In this document: one piece after another, positions 25,150-33,696 of the stretch
Layout: each line of letters opens with the position of its first letter
Numbering within the stretch: position 1 is the stretch's first letter
DNA from: Longispora albida DSM 44784
Lineage (GTDB): Bacteria > Actinomycetota > Actinomycetes > Mycobacteriales > Micromonosporaceae
Assembly: GCF_000379825.1 (NCBI RefSeq)
Contig: NZ_KB903814.1
Location: 434,001 to 498,000 of the forward strand
Direction: 5' to 3'
DNA: 64,000 nt
Position numbers and translations under genes: made by a program
The notes under the pieces: generated by a model
What the model saw: only the letters and a program-made list of their open reading frames with translations
Databases searched by the model: none
Told to the model about the DNA's origin: nothing

Positions 25150-27137
25150 CCAGCCTGAAGGGGGAACGCGACACCCCGAGACGGGAGCAGCGCCCGGCGG
25201 GCGGCCCGATGATGGGGCGCGGACCGGCGGCGTTCATGGCCGGGCCGTCCACGGAGAAGTCGCTGGACTTCAAGGGTTCCAGCAAGCGGCTGCTCCGGAT
25301 GCTCAGGCCACGCCGGCTGCTGGTCAGCATGATCCTGTTGTTCGGGACGGTCAGCGTGGCGCTGGCCGTGGCCGGGCCGAAGATCCTCGGGCGGGGCACC
25401 GACCTCGTCTTCACCGGGGTGGTCAGCGCTGGCCTGCCGGCCGGCGAGTCCAAGGCCGGCGCGATCGCCCGGCTCCGGGCCGAGGGCAACAACACGCTCG
25501 CCGACATGCTCGGCGCGATGGACATCGTGCCCGGCCAGGGCATCGACTTCACGAGGGTCGGCCAGGTACTCCTGCTCGCCCTGGCCCTGTACGCGGCCTC
25601 GGCGTGCTTCGCGCTGTTCCAGGGCCGGATCACCACCTCGGTGGTCCAGCGGACCATCTTCGACCTGCGGCAGGAGGTCGAGGCCAAGTTCGCCCGGCTG
25701 CCGCTGAGCTACTTCGACCGGCAGCCCCGGGGTGAGGTGCTCAGCCGGGTCACCAACGACATCGACAACCTGGCCCAGTCGCTCCAGCAGACCCTCAGCC
25801 AGATCGTCACCTCGCTGCTGACAGTGATCGGCGTGCTGGCCATGATGGTCTGGATCTCGCCGCTGCTCGCGGTGATCGCACTCGTCACCATCCCGGTGTC
25901 CATTGTGGTCACAGCGCGGATCGGCAAGAAGGCCCAGCCGCAGTTCATCCAGCAGTGGGCGGCGACCGGCAGGCTCAACGGGCACATCGAGGAGATGTAC
26001 ACCGGGCACTCGCTGGTGAAGGTGTTCGGGCGGCAGAAGGAGTCAGCGGAGACGTTCGGCGAGCACAACCAGGCGCTGTACACGTCGAGCTTCCGGGCCC
26101 AGTTCATCTCCGGGCTGATCCAGCCGGCCATGATGTTCATCGGCAACCTCAACTACGTGCTGGTCGCCGTCGTCGGTGGCCTGCGGGTCGCCTCCGGAAC
26201 GATGTCGCTGGGCGACGTCCAGGCCTTCATCCAGTACTCCCGGCAGTTCTCCCAGCCGCTCATGCAGGTGGCGAGCATGGCGAACCTGCTCCAGTCGGGG
26301 GTCGCCTCAGCCGAGCGGGTGTTCGCGCTGCTCGACGCGGAGGAGCAGAAACCAGACCCGGAAAACCCCGAGGTTGTACGGGAGGCCAGAGGCCGGGTCG
26401 CCTTCGAGCACGTGTCCTTCCGGTACACGGAGGACCGGCCGCTGATCGAGGACCTGTCGCTGGAGGTCGAGCCCGGCCAGACGGTGGCGATCGTCGGGCC
26501 GACCGGGGCCGGCAAGACGACCCTGGTCAACCTGCTGATGCGGTTCTACGAGCTCGACGGCGGGCGGATCACGCTCGACGGCGTCGACATCGCGCGGATG
26601 ACCCGTGAGGACCTGCGCGCCAAGACCGGCATGGTGCTCCAGGACGCCTGGCTGTTCGGCGGGACGATCGCCGACAACATCGCCTACGGCGCGCCGGGCC
26701 CGGTCACCAGCGAGCAGATCCACGAGGCGGCACGGGCCACGCATGTCGACCGGTTCGCCCGGACCCTGCCCGACGGCTACGACACCGTGCTCGACGAGGA
26801 CGGCGCCGGGGTCAGCACGGGCGAGAAGCAGCTGGTCACGATCGCGCGGGCGTTCCTGGCCGAGCCGGCCATCCTGATCCTGGACGAGGCGACCAGCTCG
26901 GTCGACACCCGCACGGAGGTCCTCATCCAGCGGGCCATGAACGAGCTCCGCAAGGGCCGGACCAGCTTCGTCATCGCCCACCGGCTGTCCACGATCCGCG
27001 ACGCCGACCTGATCCTCGTCATGGAGCACGGCTCGATCGTCGAGCAGGGCACGCACGAGGCGCTGCTCGCCGCTGGTGGCGCGTACGCCCGGCTGTACGC
27101 CGCCCAGTTCGCCGAGGCTGTGGCCGAAGTGGAGTGA
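25146..27137 (+). CDS. Heterodimeric ABC exporter half-transporter B (catalytic site partner)
   Basis: The second half-transporter (663 residues) has a ~55-residue N-terminal extension, an insert between the first two membrane segments (around residues 85-130), and an ATPase domain with Walker [14 protein letters not shown], Walker [14 protein letters not shown] with catalytic Glu, and switch His in VIAHRLSTI. The signature is the non-canonical VSTGEKQ, which would complete the degenerate site of partner A, while partner A's VSGGQ completes the active site here. ATG 25146 overlaps the previous stop (ATGA), so the two are made together. Confidence 0.92.
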   Translation: MTSLKGERDTPRREQRPAGGPMMGRGPAAFMAGPSTEKSLDFKGSSKRLLRMLRPRRLLVSMILLFGTVSVALAVAGPKILGRGTDLVFTGVVSAGLPAGESKAGAIARLRAEGNNTLADMLGAMDIVPGQGIDFTRVGQVLLLALALYAASACFALFQGRITTSVVQRTIFDLRQEVEAKFARLPLSYFDRQPRGEVLSRVTNDIDNLAQSLQQTLSQIVTSLLTVIGVLAMMVWISPLLAVIALVTIPVSIVVTARIGKKAQPQFIQQWAATGRLNGHIEEMYTGHSLVKVFGRQKESAETFGEHNQALYTSSFRAQFISGLIQPAMMFIGNLNYVLVAVVGGLRVASGTMSLGDVQAFIQYSRQFSQPLMQVASMANLLQSGVASAERVFALLDAEEQKPDPENPEVVREARGRVAFEHVSFRYTEDRPLIEDLSLEVEPGQTVAIVGPTGAGKTTLVNLLMRFYELDGGRITLDGVDIARMTREDLRAKTGMVLQDAWLFGGTIADNIAYGAPGPVTSEQIHEAARATHVDRFARTLPDGYDTVLDEDGAGVSTGEKQLVTIARAFLAEPAILILDEATSSVDTRTEVLIQRAMNELRKGRTSFVIAHRLSTIRDADLILVMEHGSIVEQGTHEALLAAGGAYARLYAAQFAEAVAEVE

Positions 27138-27247
27138 CCGGGACCGCGCGTCCACGTACCGATAAAGGGCTTTTGTCTTATATGGGCTAATATCCGATGG
27201 CTCTTGTCGGACACCGCCGCGTCGCGCGGCACATCGGGGGTTGGGTC

Positions 27248-27838
27248 ATGAACGAGAACTGGCACCGTGCGCAAGCCCGGTTCCGGATGATGGACGTCAA
27301 CGGGAACGGTCACCTGGACCGCCGGGACTTCGAACTCCTGGCGCTCCAGGTGATCGAGGCCCTGGGCGAGCCGGCCCAGTCGGTGAAGTCGGCGGCCCTG
27401 ATCGCCGGCTACCGCGACTACTGGCACACCGTGATCGCCCCGATGGACTCCGACGGGGACGGCCAGGTGTCGGCCGAGGAGTACGCCCAGGGTGCCGTGA
27501 GCGTCGCGGCACTGCCCGGCGGCCGCCCGCAGTACGCGGCCCCGATCGCGGCCCTCGCCGACCGGGACGGCGACGGCATGATCGAGCTGGACGACTTCGT
27601 GGCCTGCATGACGGCGGTCGGCTTCTCGCCCGGCTACAGCGGCACCCTCTACGCCGAGCTGGCCGACCCCACCGGGGGCCGGCTGGCCACGGGAGCCTGG
27701 GTGGCGGAGATCAGCCGGTACTACACGGCCGACGCGATCCGCACCTCAGACGACCTGCTCGCCGGGGAGTACGCGGGCGCCGGGCGGGGCGTCACGCGGC
27801 CCGGTGCTCGCGCGGGCTCACTCCACGGTTCCGCTTGA
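27248..27838 (+). CDS. EF-hand calcium-binding protein, calerythrin-like
   Basis: Three canonical EF-hand loops are visible: DVNGNGHLDRRDF near residue 16, DSDGDGQVSAEEY near 75 and DRDGDGMIELDDF near 110. A fourth position (ADPTGGRLATGAW) keeps the helix-loop-helix spacing but lacks the acidic ligands. The overall layout resembles calerythrin-type actinobacterial calcium sensors. ATG 27248 (MNENWHRAQ) is preferred over an upstream ATG at 27197 because the extra residues are unlike the family. Its last ~16 codons overlap the AraC-type gene on the other strand. Target is unknown. Confidence 0.85.
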   Translation: MNENWHRAQARFRMMDVNGNGHLDRRDFELLALQVIEALGEPAQSVKSAALIAGYRDYWHTVIAPMDSDGDGQVSAEEYAQGAVSVAALPGGRPQYAAPIAALADRDGDGMIELDDFVACMTAVGFSPGYSGTLYAELADPTGGRLATGAWVAEISRYYTADAIRTSDDLLAGEYAGAGRGVTRPGARAGSLHGSA

Positions 27839-28724
27839 AGGCCGTGCTGAGCGCGAACCCGCTGCCGTAACCCACCTTCCTCGCCACCGTCCCGAGCGTG
27901 CTCCCGGGCTCGCGCAGCAGGTCGGCCGCCAGCGCGAGCCGCCAGCCGGTCAGGAACGCGATCGGCGGCTCCCCCACCAGCTCCGCGAACCGCCGCGCGA
28001 GCAGCGCCCTGGACACCCCGAGCCTGGCCGCCAGCCCCGCGACCGTCCACGCGTGGGCCGGGTCGTTCTGGAGCAGGCGCAGCGCCCGGCCGACGAGCGG
28101 GTCGGACTGCGCCCGGTACCACGCCGGAGCCCCAGCGTCCTGCCGGGTGAACCACGCCCGCAGCGCCGTGATCAGCAGCAGGTCCAGCAGCCGGTCGAGC
28201 AGGACGGCCTGCGCGGGGGAATCCTTCGCCACCTCGGCCCTCAGCAGCGGGAGGACGGTCTCGCTCTCCCAGTCGGCCTCGCGGAGCACGAGCAGCCCCG
28301 GCAGCGAGTTCAGCAGCGGCTGGCTCAGCTCGCCCGGGGTCTGGTACGTCCCCGTCAGCATCACCGTTTCGCCGTCGGAGTCGTTGCCCCAGGTCCGGAC
28401 GCCCAGCCCCATCGTCTCGGCGACCGACTCACCGTCCACTGAGGTGCACTGCTGGTCCGGCCGGATCACGACCTCGGCAGGCCGCCCCGGCACGTCGGCC
28501 AGGTGGTACGGCTCGGGCCCGCGCACGATCGCCACGTCGCCCGGCCCGAGCAGCACGGGCTCGCCCCCGGCCGGCGTGATCCAGGCCGAGCCGCGTACCA
28601 GGGCGATCAGCGTCAGGGGCGCCTCGTCCTCGACGCGCAGCGACCAGGGCGGGCTGAGGATGGCGCGCAGCACGAAGGCACCACGGGCCCGGGGTCCACT
28701 GAGGAGGTCTGCGATCGGATCCAT
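27792..28724 (-). CDS. AraC-family regulator with cupin N-terminus
   Basis: The 310-residue regulator begins MDPIADLLSGPRARGAFVLR with a cupin_6-type beta-barrel (ITPAGGEPVLLGPGDVAIVR) and ends with a double helix-turn-helix of AraC type (WTVAGLAARLGVSRALLARR, then LGTVARKVGYGSGFALSTAF and FKRNRGVSPREHR). Such genes commonly sit divergent from an NAD(P)-binding oxidoreductase they control, as here with the gene at 28815. The open frame extends beyond 28724 to 29714 but that part is only antisense to the oxidoreductase. Confidence 0.9.
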   Translation of the reverse strand: MDPIADLLSGPRARGAFVLRAILSPPWSLRVEDEAPLTLIALVRGSAWITPAGGEPVLLGPGDVAIVRGPEPYHLADVPGRPAEVVIRPDQQCTSVDGESVAETMGLGVRTWGNDSDGETVMLTGTYQTPGELSQPLLNSLPGLLVLREADWESETVLPLLRAEVAKDSPAQAVLLDRLLDLLLITALRAWFTRQDAGAPAWYRAQSDPLVGRALRLLQNDPAHAWTVAGLAARLGVSRALLARRFAELVGEPPIAFLTGWRLALAADLLREPGSTLGTVARKVGYGSGFALSTAFKRNRGVSPREHRAA

Positions 28725-28814
28725 CCGGCAACAGTAGTCCGCTGTAGACGATCGAACACGTTTTCGCGCTTCTGAACTATGGATGCTCTCGCCATGATCA
28801 CGTGTACTAGATGC

Positions 28815-29660
28815 ATGACAACGAACGCGAACACCGCGAACACCGCAAACCTCATCCTCGTCACGGGCGCCACCGGCAAGACCGGCCGCCGCGTACTCGA
28901 CCGGCTCACCGAGCGCGGCGTGGCCGTCCGGGCCGGTTCCCGCACCGCCAGCCCGGCCTTCGACTGGGCCGACCGGGGCACGTGGGCCGCGGCGCTCGAC
29001 GGAGTGACAGCCGCGTACGTCTCCTACTTCCCCGACCTCGCCGTCCCGGGCGCCGACCAGGACATCGCCGCCTTCACCACACTGGCGGCCGAGAAGGGCG
29101 TCAAGCGGCTGGTCCTGCTGTCCGGCCGTGGCGAGCACGAGGCCGAGGCCTGCGAGAAGCTCGTCCAGGAAAGCGGTCTGGAGTGGACGGTCGTGCGGGC
29201 CTCGTGGTTCAACCAGAACTTCAGCGAGAGCTTCCTCCTCGAAGCCGTCCAGTCCGGCGAGATGGCCCTGCCGGTCGGAGCCGTCACCGAGCCCTTCGCC
29301 GACGTCGACGACATCGCCGACGTGGCGGTGGCCGCGCTGACCGAGGACCGGCACAACGGCGAGGTGTACGAGGTCACCGGCCCGCGCCTCCTCTCCTTCG
29401 CCCAGATCGCGCACGAGCTGACCCAGGCGACCGGCCGCACCGTCACGTACATCCCGGTCACCATCGAGGACTATGTCGCCGTGCTCAAGCAGGCCGAGGT
29501 GCCAGCGGACTTCATCGGCCTGTTCGAGTACCTGTTCACCCAGGTCCTCGACGGCCGCAACTCCTCGCTGACCGACGGCGTCCAGCGCGCCCTCGGCCGC
29601 GAGCCCCGCGACTTCACCGACTACGCGAAGGCAACCGCCGCAACCGGCATCTGGGGCTGA
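28815..29660 (+). CDS. NmrA-like NAD(P)-binding oxidoreductase
   Basis: An atypical short-chain dehydrogenase of 281 residues with the Rossmann motif LILVTGATGKTGRRVLDRL and the sequence TVVRASWFNQNFSE followed by PFADVDDIADVAVAALTE, typical of the NmrA/quinone-oxidoreductase-2 branch. It lacks the Tyr-X-X-X-Lys of classical SDRs. These proteins act as NADP(H)-dependent quinone reductases or redox sensors. ATG 28815 is chosen over 28779; the gap to the divergent AraC gene is 90 bases. A 42-base palindrome follows the stop codon. Confidence 0.85.
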   Translation: MTTNANTANTANLILVTGATGKTGRRVLDRLTERGVAVRAGSRTASPAFDWADRGTWAAALDGVTAAYVSYFPDLAVPGADQDIAAFTTLAAEKGVKRLVLLSGRGEHEAEACEKLVQESGLEWTVVRASWFNQNFSESFLLEAVQSGEMALPVGAVTEPFADVDDIADVAVAALTEDRHNGEVYEVTGPRLLSFAQIAHELTQATGRTVTYIPVTIEDYVAVLKQAEVPADFIGLFEYLFTQVLDGRNSSLTDGVQRALGREPRDFTDYAKATAATGIWG

Positions 29661-29670
29661 CGTCACGATC

Positions 29671-29712
29671 GTGGGACCCCTCATGTCGCTATAGCGACAT
29701 GAGGGGTCCCAC
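29671..29712. repeat. 42-base perfect palindrome (hairpin, terminator-like)
   Basis: Positions 29671-29690 (starting GTGGGACCCCTCATG) are the exact reverse complement of 29693-29712, with AT between, so the whole 42 bases are palindromic. It follows the oxidoreductase stop by ten bases and precedes trpB by 48. It can fold as a 20-base-pair hairpin and act as a terminator, or be one copy of a dispersed palindromic element. Confidence 0.8.
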
Positions 29713-29737
29713 ACCCAGAACTCACCACCCTGAGGGC

Positions 29738-29755
29738 AACTGTTCTAGAACTGTT
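29738..29755. promoter_or_regulatory. Operator candidate before trpB (AACTGTT-CTAG-AACTGTT)
   Basis: AACTGTT occurs at 29738-29744 and again at 29749-29755, eleven bases (one helical turn) apart, with the palindrome GTTCTAGAAC (29742-29751) at the centre. It ends five bases before the first possible trpB start. The 13 bases GTTCTAGAACTGT recur at 34481-34493 upstream of the SDR gene. Confidence 0.45.
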
Positions 29756-29760
29756 GTGGC

Positions 29761-31011
29761 ATGATGGTCGGCATGACGGAGCTTTCCCTCAGCACTCCCC
29801 CGGCGGTGCCCGTGCGGGCCCCCGCCGGCCGGGAGGGTGCGCTGAGCAGTGCGATGGCCGCGCCGGACGCCCGGGGCCGGTTCGGCGAGCACGGCGGGCG
29901 GTATGTGCCAGAGTCCCTGATCCCGGCCTGCCAGGAGGTCGAGGCGGCGTTCCGGGCGGCGTGGGCCGATCCAGAGTTCCGCCGCGATCTCGACCGGCTG
30001 CTGGCCGTGCACGCCGGGCGGCCGACTCCGGTCACGCCGGCCTGGCGGCTGTCGGCGGAGCTGGGCGTGACCCTCCTGCTCAAGCGGGAGGACCTCGCCC
30101 ACACCGGTTCACACAAGATCAATAACGTGCTGGGGCAGGCGCTGCTCGCGCACCGGATGGGCAAGACCCGGCTGATCGCCGAGACCGGGGCCGGCCAGCA
30201 CGGCGTGGCCACCGCGACGGCCGCCGCACTGCTCGGCCTGCGGGCCACGGTGTTCATGGGCAGCCGGGACATCGAGCGCCAGGCGCTGAACGTGTTCCGG
30301 ATGAAGATGCTGGGTGCCGAGGTCGTCCCGGTCGACTCGGGCAGCCGCACGCTGAAGGACGCCTGCACCGAGGCCCTGCGGCACTGGGTCGGCACGGTTT
30401 CCGACTCGTACTACTGCGTGGGTTCCGTGATGGGCCCGCACCCCTATCCGTGGATGGTCCGCGAGTTCCAGCGCGTGATCGGTGACGAGGCGCGGGCCCA
30501 GGTCGCGGCGGAGCTGACCACCGGCACCCCGGAGTACGTCGTCGCCTGCATCGGCGGCGGCTCGAACGCGGCCGGCACCTTCGCAGGCTTCGTGGACACA
30601 CCGGCCAAGCTGATCGGCGTGGAGGCCGAGGGTGGGGCGGCTATCACGTCCGGGCTGCCCGGCGTGCTCCACGGCTTCCGGTCCTACGTCCTCCAGGACG
30701 CCGACGGCCAGATCGGCGAGGCGCACTCGATCGCCGCAGGGCTCGACTACCCGGGCATCGGGCCGGAGCACGCTCACCTGCACGACCTCCGCCGCGCCAC
30801 GTACGTCACCGTCAACGACGAGGAGGTCGTGGCGGCGGTGCACCGGCTGGCCAGGACCGAGGGCATCTTCGCGGCGCTGGAGTCCTCGCACGCCCTCGCG
30901 TGGATCATCCGCGCCGCCGGTACCGGTGAGCTGCCGCCCGGCGCGACCGTCCTGATGACCCTGTCCGGCCGTGGCGACAAGGACATCTCAGCCCTGATGG
31001 AGATCCTGTGA
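29761..31011 (+). CDS. trpB: Tryptophan synthase beta chain
   Basis: TrpB condenses indole with serine to give tryptophan. The sequence shows GRFGEHGGRYVPESLIPA at the start, the PLP Lys in KREDLAHTGSHKINNVLGQA, ETGAGQHGVATATAAALLGL, EYVVACIGGGSNAAG binding the PLP phosphate and the C-terminal LSGRGDKD. Length (416) matches the alpha-beta complex form of the enzyme. Starts at 29761, 29764 or 29773 (MTELSLS) are all possible and none has a strong ribosome site. It overlaps trpA by four bases. There is no trpC/trpE beside it, so the trp genes are dispersed in this genome. Confidence 0.97.
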   Translation: MMVGMTELSLSTPPAVPVRAPAGREGALSSAMAAPDARGRFGEHGGRYVPESLIPACQEVEAAFRAAWADPEFRRDLDRLLAVHAGRPTPVTPAWRLSAELGVTLLLKREDLAHTGSHKINNVLGQALLAHRMGKTRLIAETGAGQHGVATATAAALLGLRATVFMGSRDIERQALNVFRMKMLGAEVVPVDSGSRTLKDACTEALRHWVGTVSDSYYCVGSVMGPHPYPWMVREFQRVIGDEARAQVAAELTTGTPEYVVACIGGGSNAAGTFAGFVDTPAKLIGVEAEGGAAITSGLPGVLHGFRSYVLQDADGQIGEAHSIAAGLDYPGIGPEHAHLHDLRRATYVTVNDEEVVAAVHRLARTEGIFAALESSHALAWIIRAAGTGELPPGATVLMTLSGRGDKDISALMEIL

Positions 31012-31799
31012 CCACTGTGGACACTCTGACGACGCCCGGCAGGCTGGAGACGGCGCTCCGCACGGCGGGCCGGAAGCTGCTCGTCCCGTACGTGACGGGC
31101 GGCCTCACGGACAACTGGACCGACTTCATCGCGGCGTACGAGCAGGCCGGTGCCGACGCGGTCGAGATCGGCCTCCCGTTCTCCGACCCGATGATCGACG
31201 GCAGCGTCATCCAGCAGGCCTCGGACGTGGCGCTGGCCCGGGGTACCACCGTCGCGAGCATCCTCGCCGACGTGGCGAAGCTCCGGCCCGGCATCCCGCT
31301 GGTCGCGATGACCTACTACAACCTCGTCCAGCGCCGGGGTCTCGCAGTGTTCTGCGCGGCCCTCGCCGAGGCGGGGATCAGCGGCCTCATCGTGCCGGAC
31401 GCGCCACTGGAAGAGGCCGGCGATCTGGCGGCGGCGGCCGGCCAGCATGGCGTCGAGCTCGTCCGGCTGGCCGCGCCGTCCACTCCCCCGGCCCGCCTCA
31501 CCGAGATCGCGGAGCGCAGCCGTGGCTTCATCTACGCGATCAGCCTGATGGGCACGACCGGCGTGCGCGCGGAGCTGGCGGCCACCGCCGGTCAGCTCGC
31601 CGCCGACCTCAAGGCCCGCACGGACATGCCGGTGATCCTCGGGCTCGGCATCTCCACGCCGGAGCACGCCGCCGAGGCCAGCCGGTACGCCGACGGGGTG
31701 GTCATCGCCTCCCGCATCATGCGCGAGGTCCTCGACGGCGCCACGCCCGCAGAGGTCGGCGCCTGGCTGGCCACCGTCCGCACAGCACTGGACGCATAA
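31008..31799 (+). CDS. trpA: Tryptophan synthase alpha chain
   Basis: TrpA (263 residues) is a TIM-barrel lyase that releases indole from indole-3-glycerol phosphate and feeds it through the tunnel to TrpB. The catalytic Glu and Asp are present in AVEIGLPFSDPMIDGSVIQ, and the phosphate-binding segments MGTTGVRAEL and GLGISTPEHA are conserved. GTG 31008 overlaps the trpB stop (GTGA), the usual coupling. A strong hairpin follows. Confidence 0.97.
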   Translation: MTTVDTLTTPGRLETALRTAGRKLLVPYVTGGLTDNWTDFIAAYEQAGADAVEIGLPFSDPMIDGSVIQQASDVALARGTTVASILADVAKLRPGIPLVAMTYYNLVQRRGLAVFCAALAEAGISGLIVPDAPLEEAGDLAAAAGQHGVELVRLAAPSTPPARLTEIAERSRGFIYAISLMGTTGVRAELAATAGQLAADLKARTDMPVILGLGISTPEHAAEASRYADGVVIASRIMREVLDGATPAEVGAWLATVRTALDA

Positions 31800-31804
31800 G
31801 AGAG

Positions 31805-31840
31805 GGCGGAGGGCCCCCTGGGAACTGGGGGCCCTCCGCC
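31805..31840. terminator. Hairpin terminator between trpA and the convergent oxygenase gene
   Basis: GGCGGAGGGCCCCC (31805-31818) pairs perfectly with 31827-31840, 14 bases around an eight-base loop, directly after the trpA stop codon. It lies between two converging genes and may stop both. Confidence 0.85.
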
Positions 31841-31866
31841 TGATCAGTACTGTCCCACCTGACCCG

Positions 31867-32817
31867 TCAGGCGCTGGCGTAGCACCGCCGGAGCCACCTG
31901 CTGCGGTCCGGGTCCGCCGGCGTGAACGCCGTGCGGCGGTGCAGGCTCCGGTAGTTGTCGAACACGAGCACCTGCCCCGGATCCAGCACTGGCTGCCACA
32001 TCTGGGCAGCACCCAGCGCCTCACGCCAGTTGTCCAGCGCGGCCACCGCTTCTGGCGTCACCCCTCTGGTCGTACCGAGGTCGAAGCGCACCCAGTACCC
32101 CGGGTTCCGCCGCTCCAGCACCGGCACGCCCGACAGCACCAGCGGCTTGGACGGATCCGTCGACGCCGGAGCGCCCACCTCGAAGATGGGCTGGGTCAGC
32201 AGCTCCAGATCGGCCTCGCTGAGCGCGTCCAGCGCGTCCTCGACGGCCATCAGCTCGGTCGCGACCTGCTCCTCGTTGCGCACGGCGTAGAACGTCAGGT
32301 ACCTCGGCACGCTGACCCGCGGGTCACGCCCCGGCTCACCGAACCGCAGGTGCGGGTTGTCGGTGTGCCAGAAGAACTCGGTGTCAGCGCCCCACGAGCT
32401 CGTCGTACCGGCGGCCGCCGGGTTCGGCGCGACGTTACGCATGAGCAGGCCGTCGTTCTCGTACTCCACCGCGTACGGCATGAGGCCCAGCAGGTGCAGC
32501 ACGCCGAGGTGCACCGCGTTGACCAGCGCCAGCCCCGGCTCGTCGGCGAACCCGTCGACCGGGGTCGCCGGGAACTCCTGCTGCGGCAGGTTGTCGATCA
32601 GGAGCGCGTGGTGACCGGTGTGCGGGAACACCGACAGGGCGCCGAGCAGCTCGCCCGGCAGGTGCTGGCGGAGCGCGTGCGCGCCGATCCCGGCCAGGAT
32701 CGCGGTGTTGGCGTCCGGGTCGAGGTGCGCGTCGTTGATCCGGTCCGCGATGGACTTCTCCAGGACGTCACGCACCCCGTCCTCGATCCGGTAGCCGATC
32801 AGGCTCAGTTTCCGCAT
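31867..32817 (-). CDS. Fe(II)/2-oxoglutarate-dependent oxygenase, TauD/clavaminate synthase-like
   Basis: The 316-residue enzyme belongs to the clavaminate-synthase-like group: the iron-binding HXD is in TEFFWHTDNPHLRFG, the distal His in NYRSLHRRTAF, and an Arg for 2-oxoglutarate follows in DRSRWLRRCY. Relatives hydroxylate free or carrier-bound amino acids (Arg, Asn, Lys) or taurine, so an amino acid substrate is a fair guess. ATG 32817 follows GGGGAG at good distance; the ribosome site is part of a repeat. The TSUP transporter and SDR genes upstream on the same strand may belong to the same unit. Confidence 0.85.
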   Translation of the reverse strand: MRKLSLIGYRIEDGVRDVLEKSIADRINDAHLDPDANTAILAGIGAHALRQHLPGELLGALSVFPHTGHHALLIDNLPQQEFPATPVDGFADEPGLALVNAVHLGVLHLLGLMPYAVEYENDGLLMRNVAPNPAAAGTTSSWGADTEFFWHTDNPHLRFGEPGRDPRVSVPRYLTFYAVRNEEQVATELMAVEDALDALSEADLELLTQPIFEVGAPASTDPSKPLVLSGVPVLERRNPGYWVRFDLGTTRGVTPEAVAALDNWREALGAAQMWQPVLDPGQVLVFDNYRSLHRRTAFTPADPDRSRWLRRCYASA

Positions 32818-32829
32818 GTGTATTCCACT

Positions 32830-32866
32830 CCCCGAAAATTCCCCGAAGTTCCCCGAAATTTCCCCC
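32830..32866. repeat. Tandem CCCCGAA(N)TT repeats upstream of the oxygenase gene
   Basis: CCCCGAAAATT (32830-32840), CCCCGAAGTT (32841-32850), CCCCGAAATTT (32851-32861) and a partial CCCCC (32862-32866) follow one another at 10-11 base spacing. On the coding strand each unit reads as GGGGAA plus a short AT spacer, and the last unit supplies the GGGGAG ribosome site of the oxygenase gene. Confidence 0.7.
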
Positions 32867-32879
32867 GTGCGGGCGTATC

Positions 32880-32923
32880 GCCCGCTAGAACACGTCGTTG
32901 GCGGATGGCCCGCTAGAACACGT
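32880..32923. repeat. 16-base direct repeat at the end of the TSUP gene
   Basis: GCCCGCTAGAACACGT occurs at 32880-32895 and 32908-32923, 28 bases apart. The second copy contains the transporter's stop codon and last codons; the first lies just beyond it. This looks like a small local duplication of the gene's 3' end. Confidence 0.75.
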
Positions 32924-33674
32924 ACTTGAACAGCAGCGAGCCGAAGAGGATCACCAGCGAGCCGACCAGGGCTCCCCTGACGACCTTCGCCCCGCCGCGC
33001 AGGGCGACCTTGCTGCCGACGTAGTTGCCGGCGATGTTCGCCAGCAGCATCGGGATGCCGACCAGGTACAGGATGTTGCCTGTCCAGACGAAGGCGATCA
33101 GCGCGCCGACGTTGGAAGCCAGGTTGAACACCTTGGACGTCGCGGACGCCTCGACCAGGCCGAGCCGCAGGAGCAGGTGGAAGCCGAGGACCAGCATGCT
33201 GCCCGTACCCGGCCCGAAGAACCCGTCGTAGAAGCCGATCACGAAACACAGGGCCGGCGCGCCGAACAGGATCTTCTTGCTCTTCAGGTCGATCTGGTCC
33301 GAGTCGCGCTTCTGCTTCTTCGGCAGCAGCGTGACGGCCAGCCCCAGCGGTACCAGGAAAGTAATGATCTTTCCGATGGTGTTGGTGTCGAACAGCAGGA
33401 TGACCTGGGCCCCGATGAAGGCGCCCACGACGGCGAAGACGACGCCCACGCCCACGAGCGACCAGACGACCCGCTTGTCCTTGGCGAAGTTGTACAGCGC
33501 GGCGAGCGTGCCGACCGTGCTGACGTACTTCTCGGTACCCAGCGCGAGCTGCGGCGAGTAGCCGGCGAACAGCAGGGCCGGCACGAGGATCAGTGCCCCG
33601 CCGCCGGCGATGCTGTCGATAAATCCAGCGATAAATCCGGCTAGCGTGAGCAGCGAGATTTCCAGTAGTTCCAC
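32913..33674 (-). CDS. TSUP (TauE/SafE) family membrane transporter
   Basis: A protein of 253 residues with about eight membrane segments. The family signature is present: AGFIAGFIDSIAGGGALILVP at the N-terminus (first repeat) and FYDGFFGPGTGSMLVLGFHL in the second half. TSUP proteins export or import sulfite, sulfonates, sulfoacetate or related organic anions. It is located between the SDR gene and the oxygenase gene on the same strand. GTG 33674 follows GGGGAC. Substrate unknown; a link to taurine-like sulfonates is possible only if the oxygenase is a sulfonate enzyme, which is not shown. Confidence 0.9.
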   Translation of the reverse strand: MELLEISLLTLAGFIAGFIDSIAGGGALILVPALLFAGYSPQLALGTEKYVSTVGTLAALYNFAKDKRVVWSLVGVGVVFAVVGAFIGAQVILLFDTNTIGKIITFLVPLGLAVTLLPKKQKRDSDQIDLKSKKILFGAPALCFVIGFYDGFFGPGTGSMLVLGFHLLLRLGLVEASATSKVFNLASNVGALIAFVWTGNILYLVGIPMLLANIAGNYVGSKVALRGGAKVVRGALVGSLVILFGSLLFKYVF

Positions 33675-33696
33675 GGTGATGTCCCCGTTCGCGGTG

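Noticed and set aside
27173-27193. TTGTCT and TAATAT as a promoter for the EF-hand gene
   Set aside because: The two boxes are only nine bases apart, far from the 16-19 needed, although the AT-rich stretch itself may hold a promoter.
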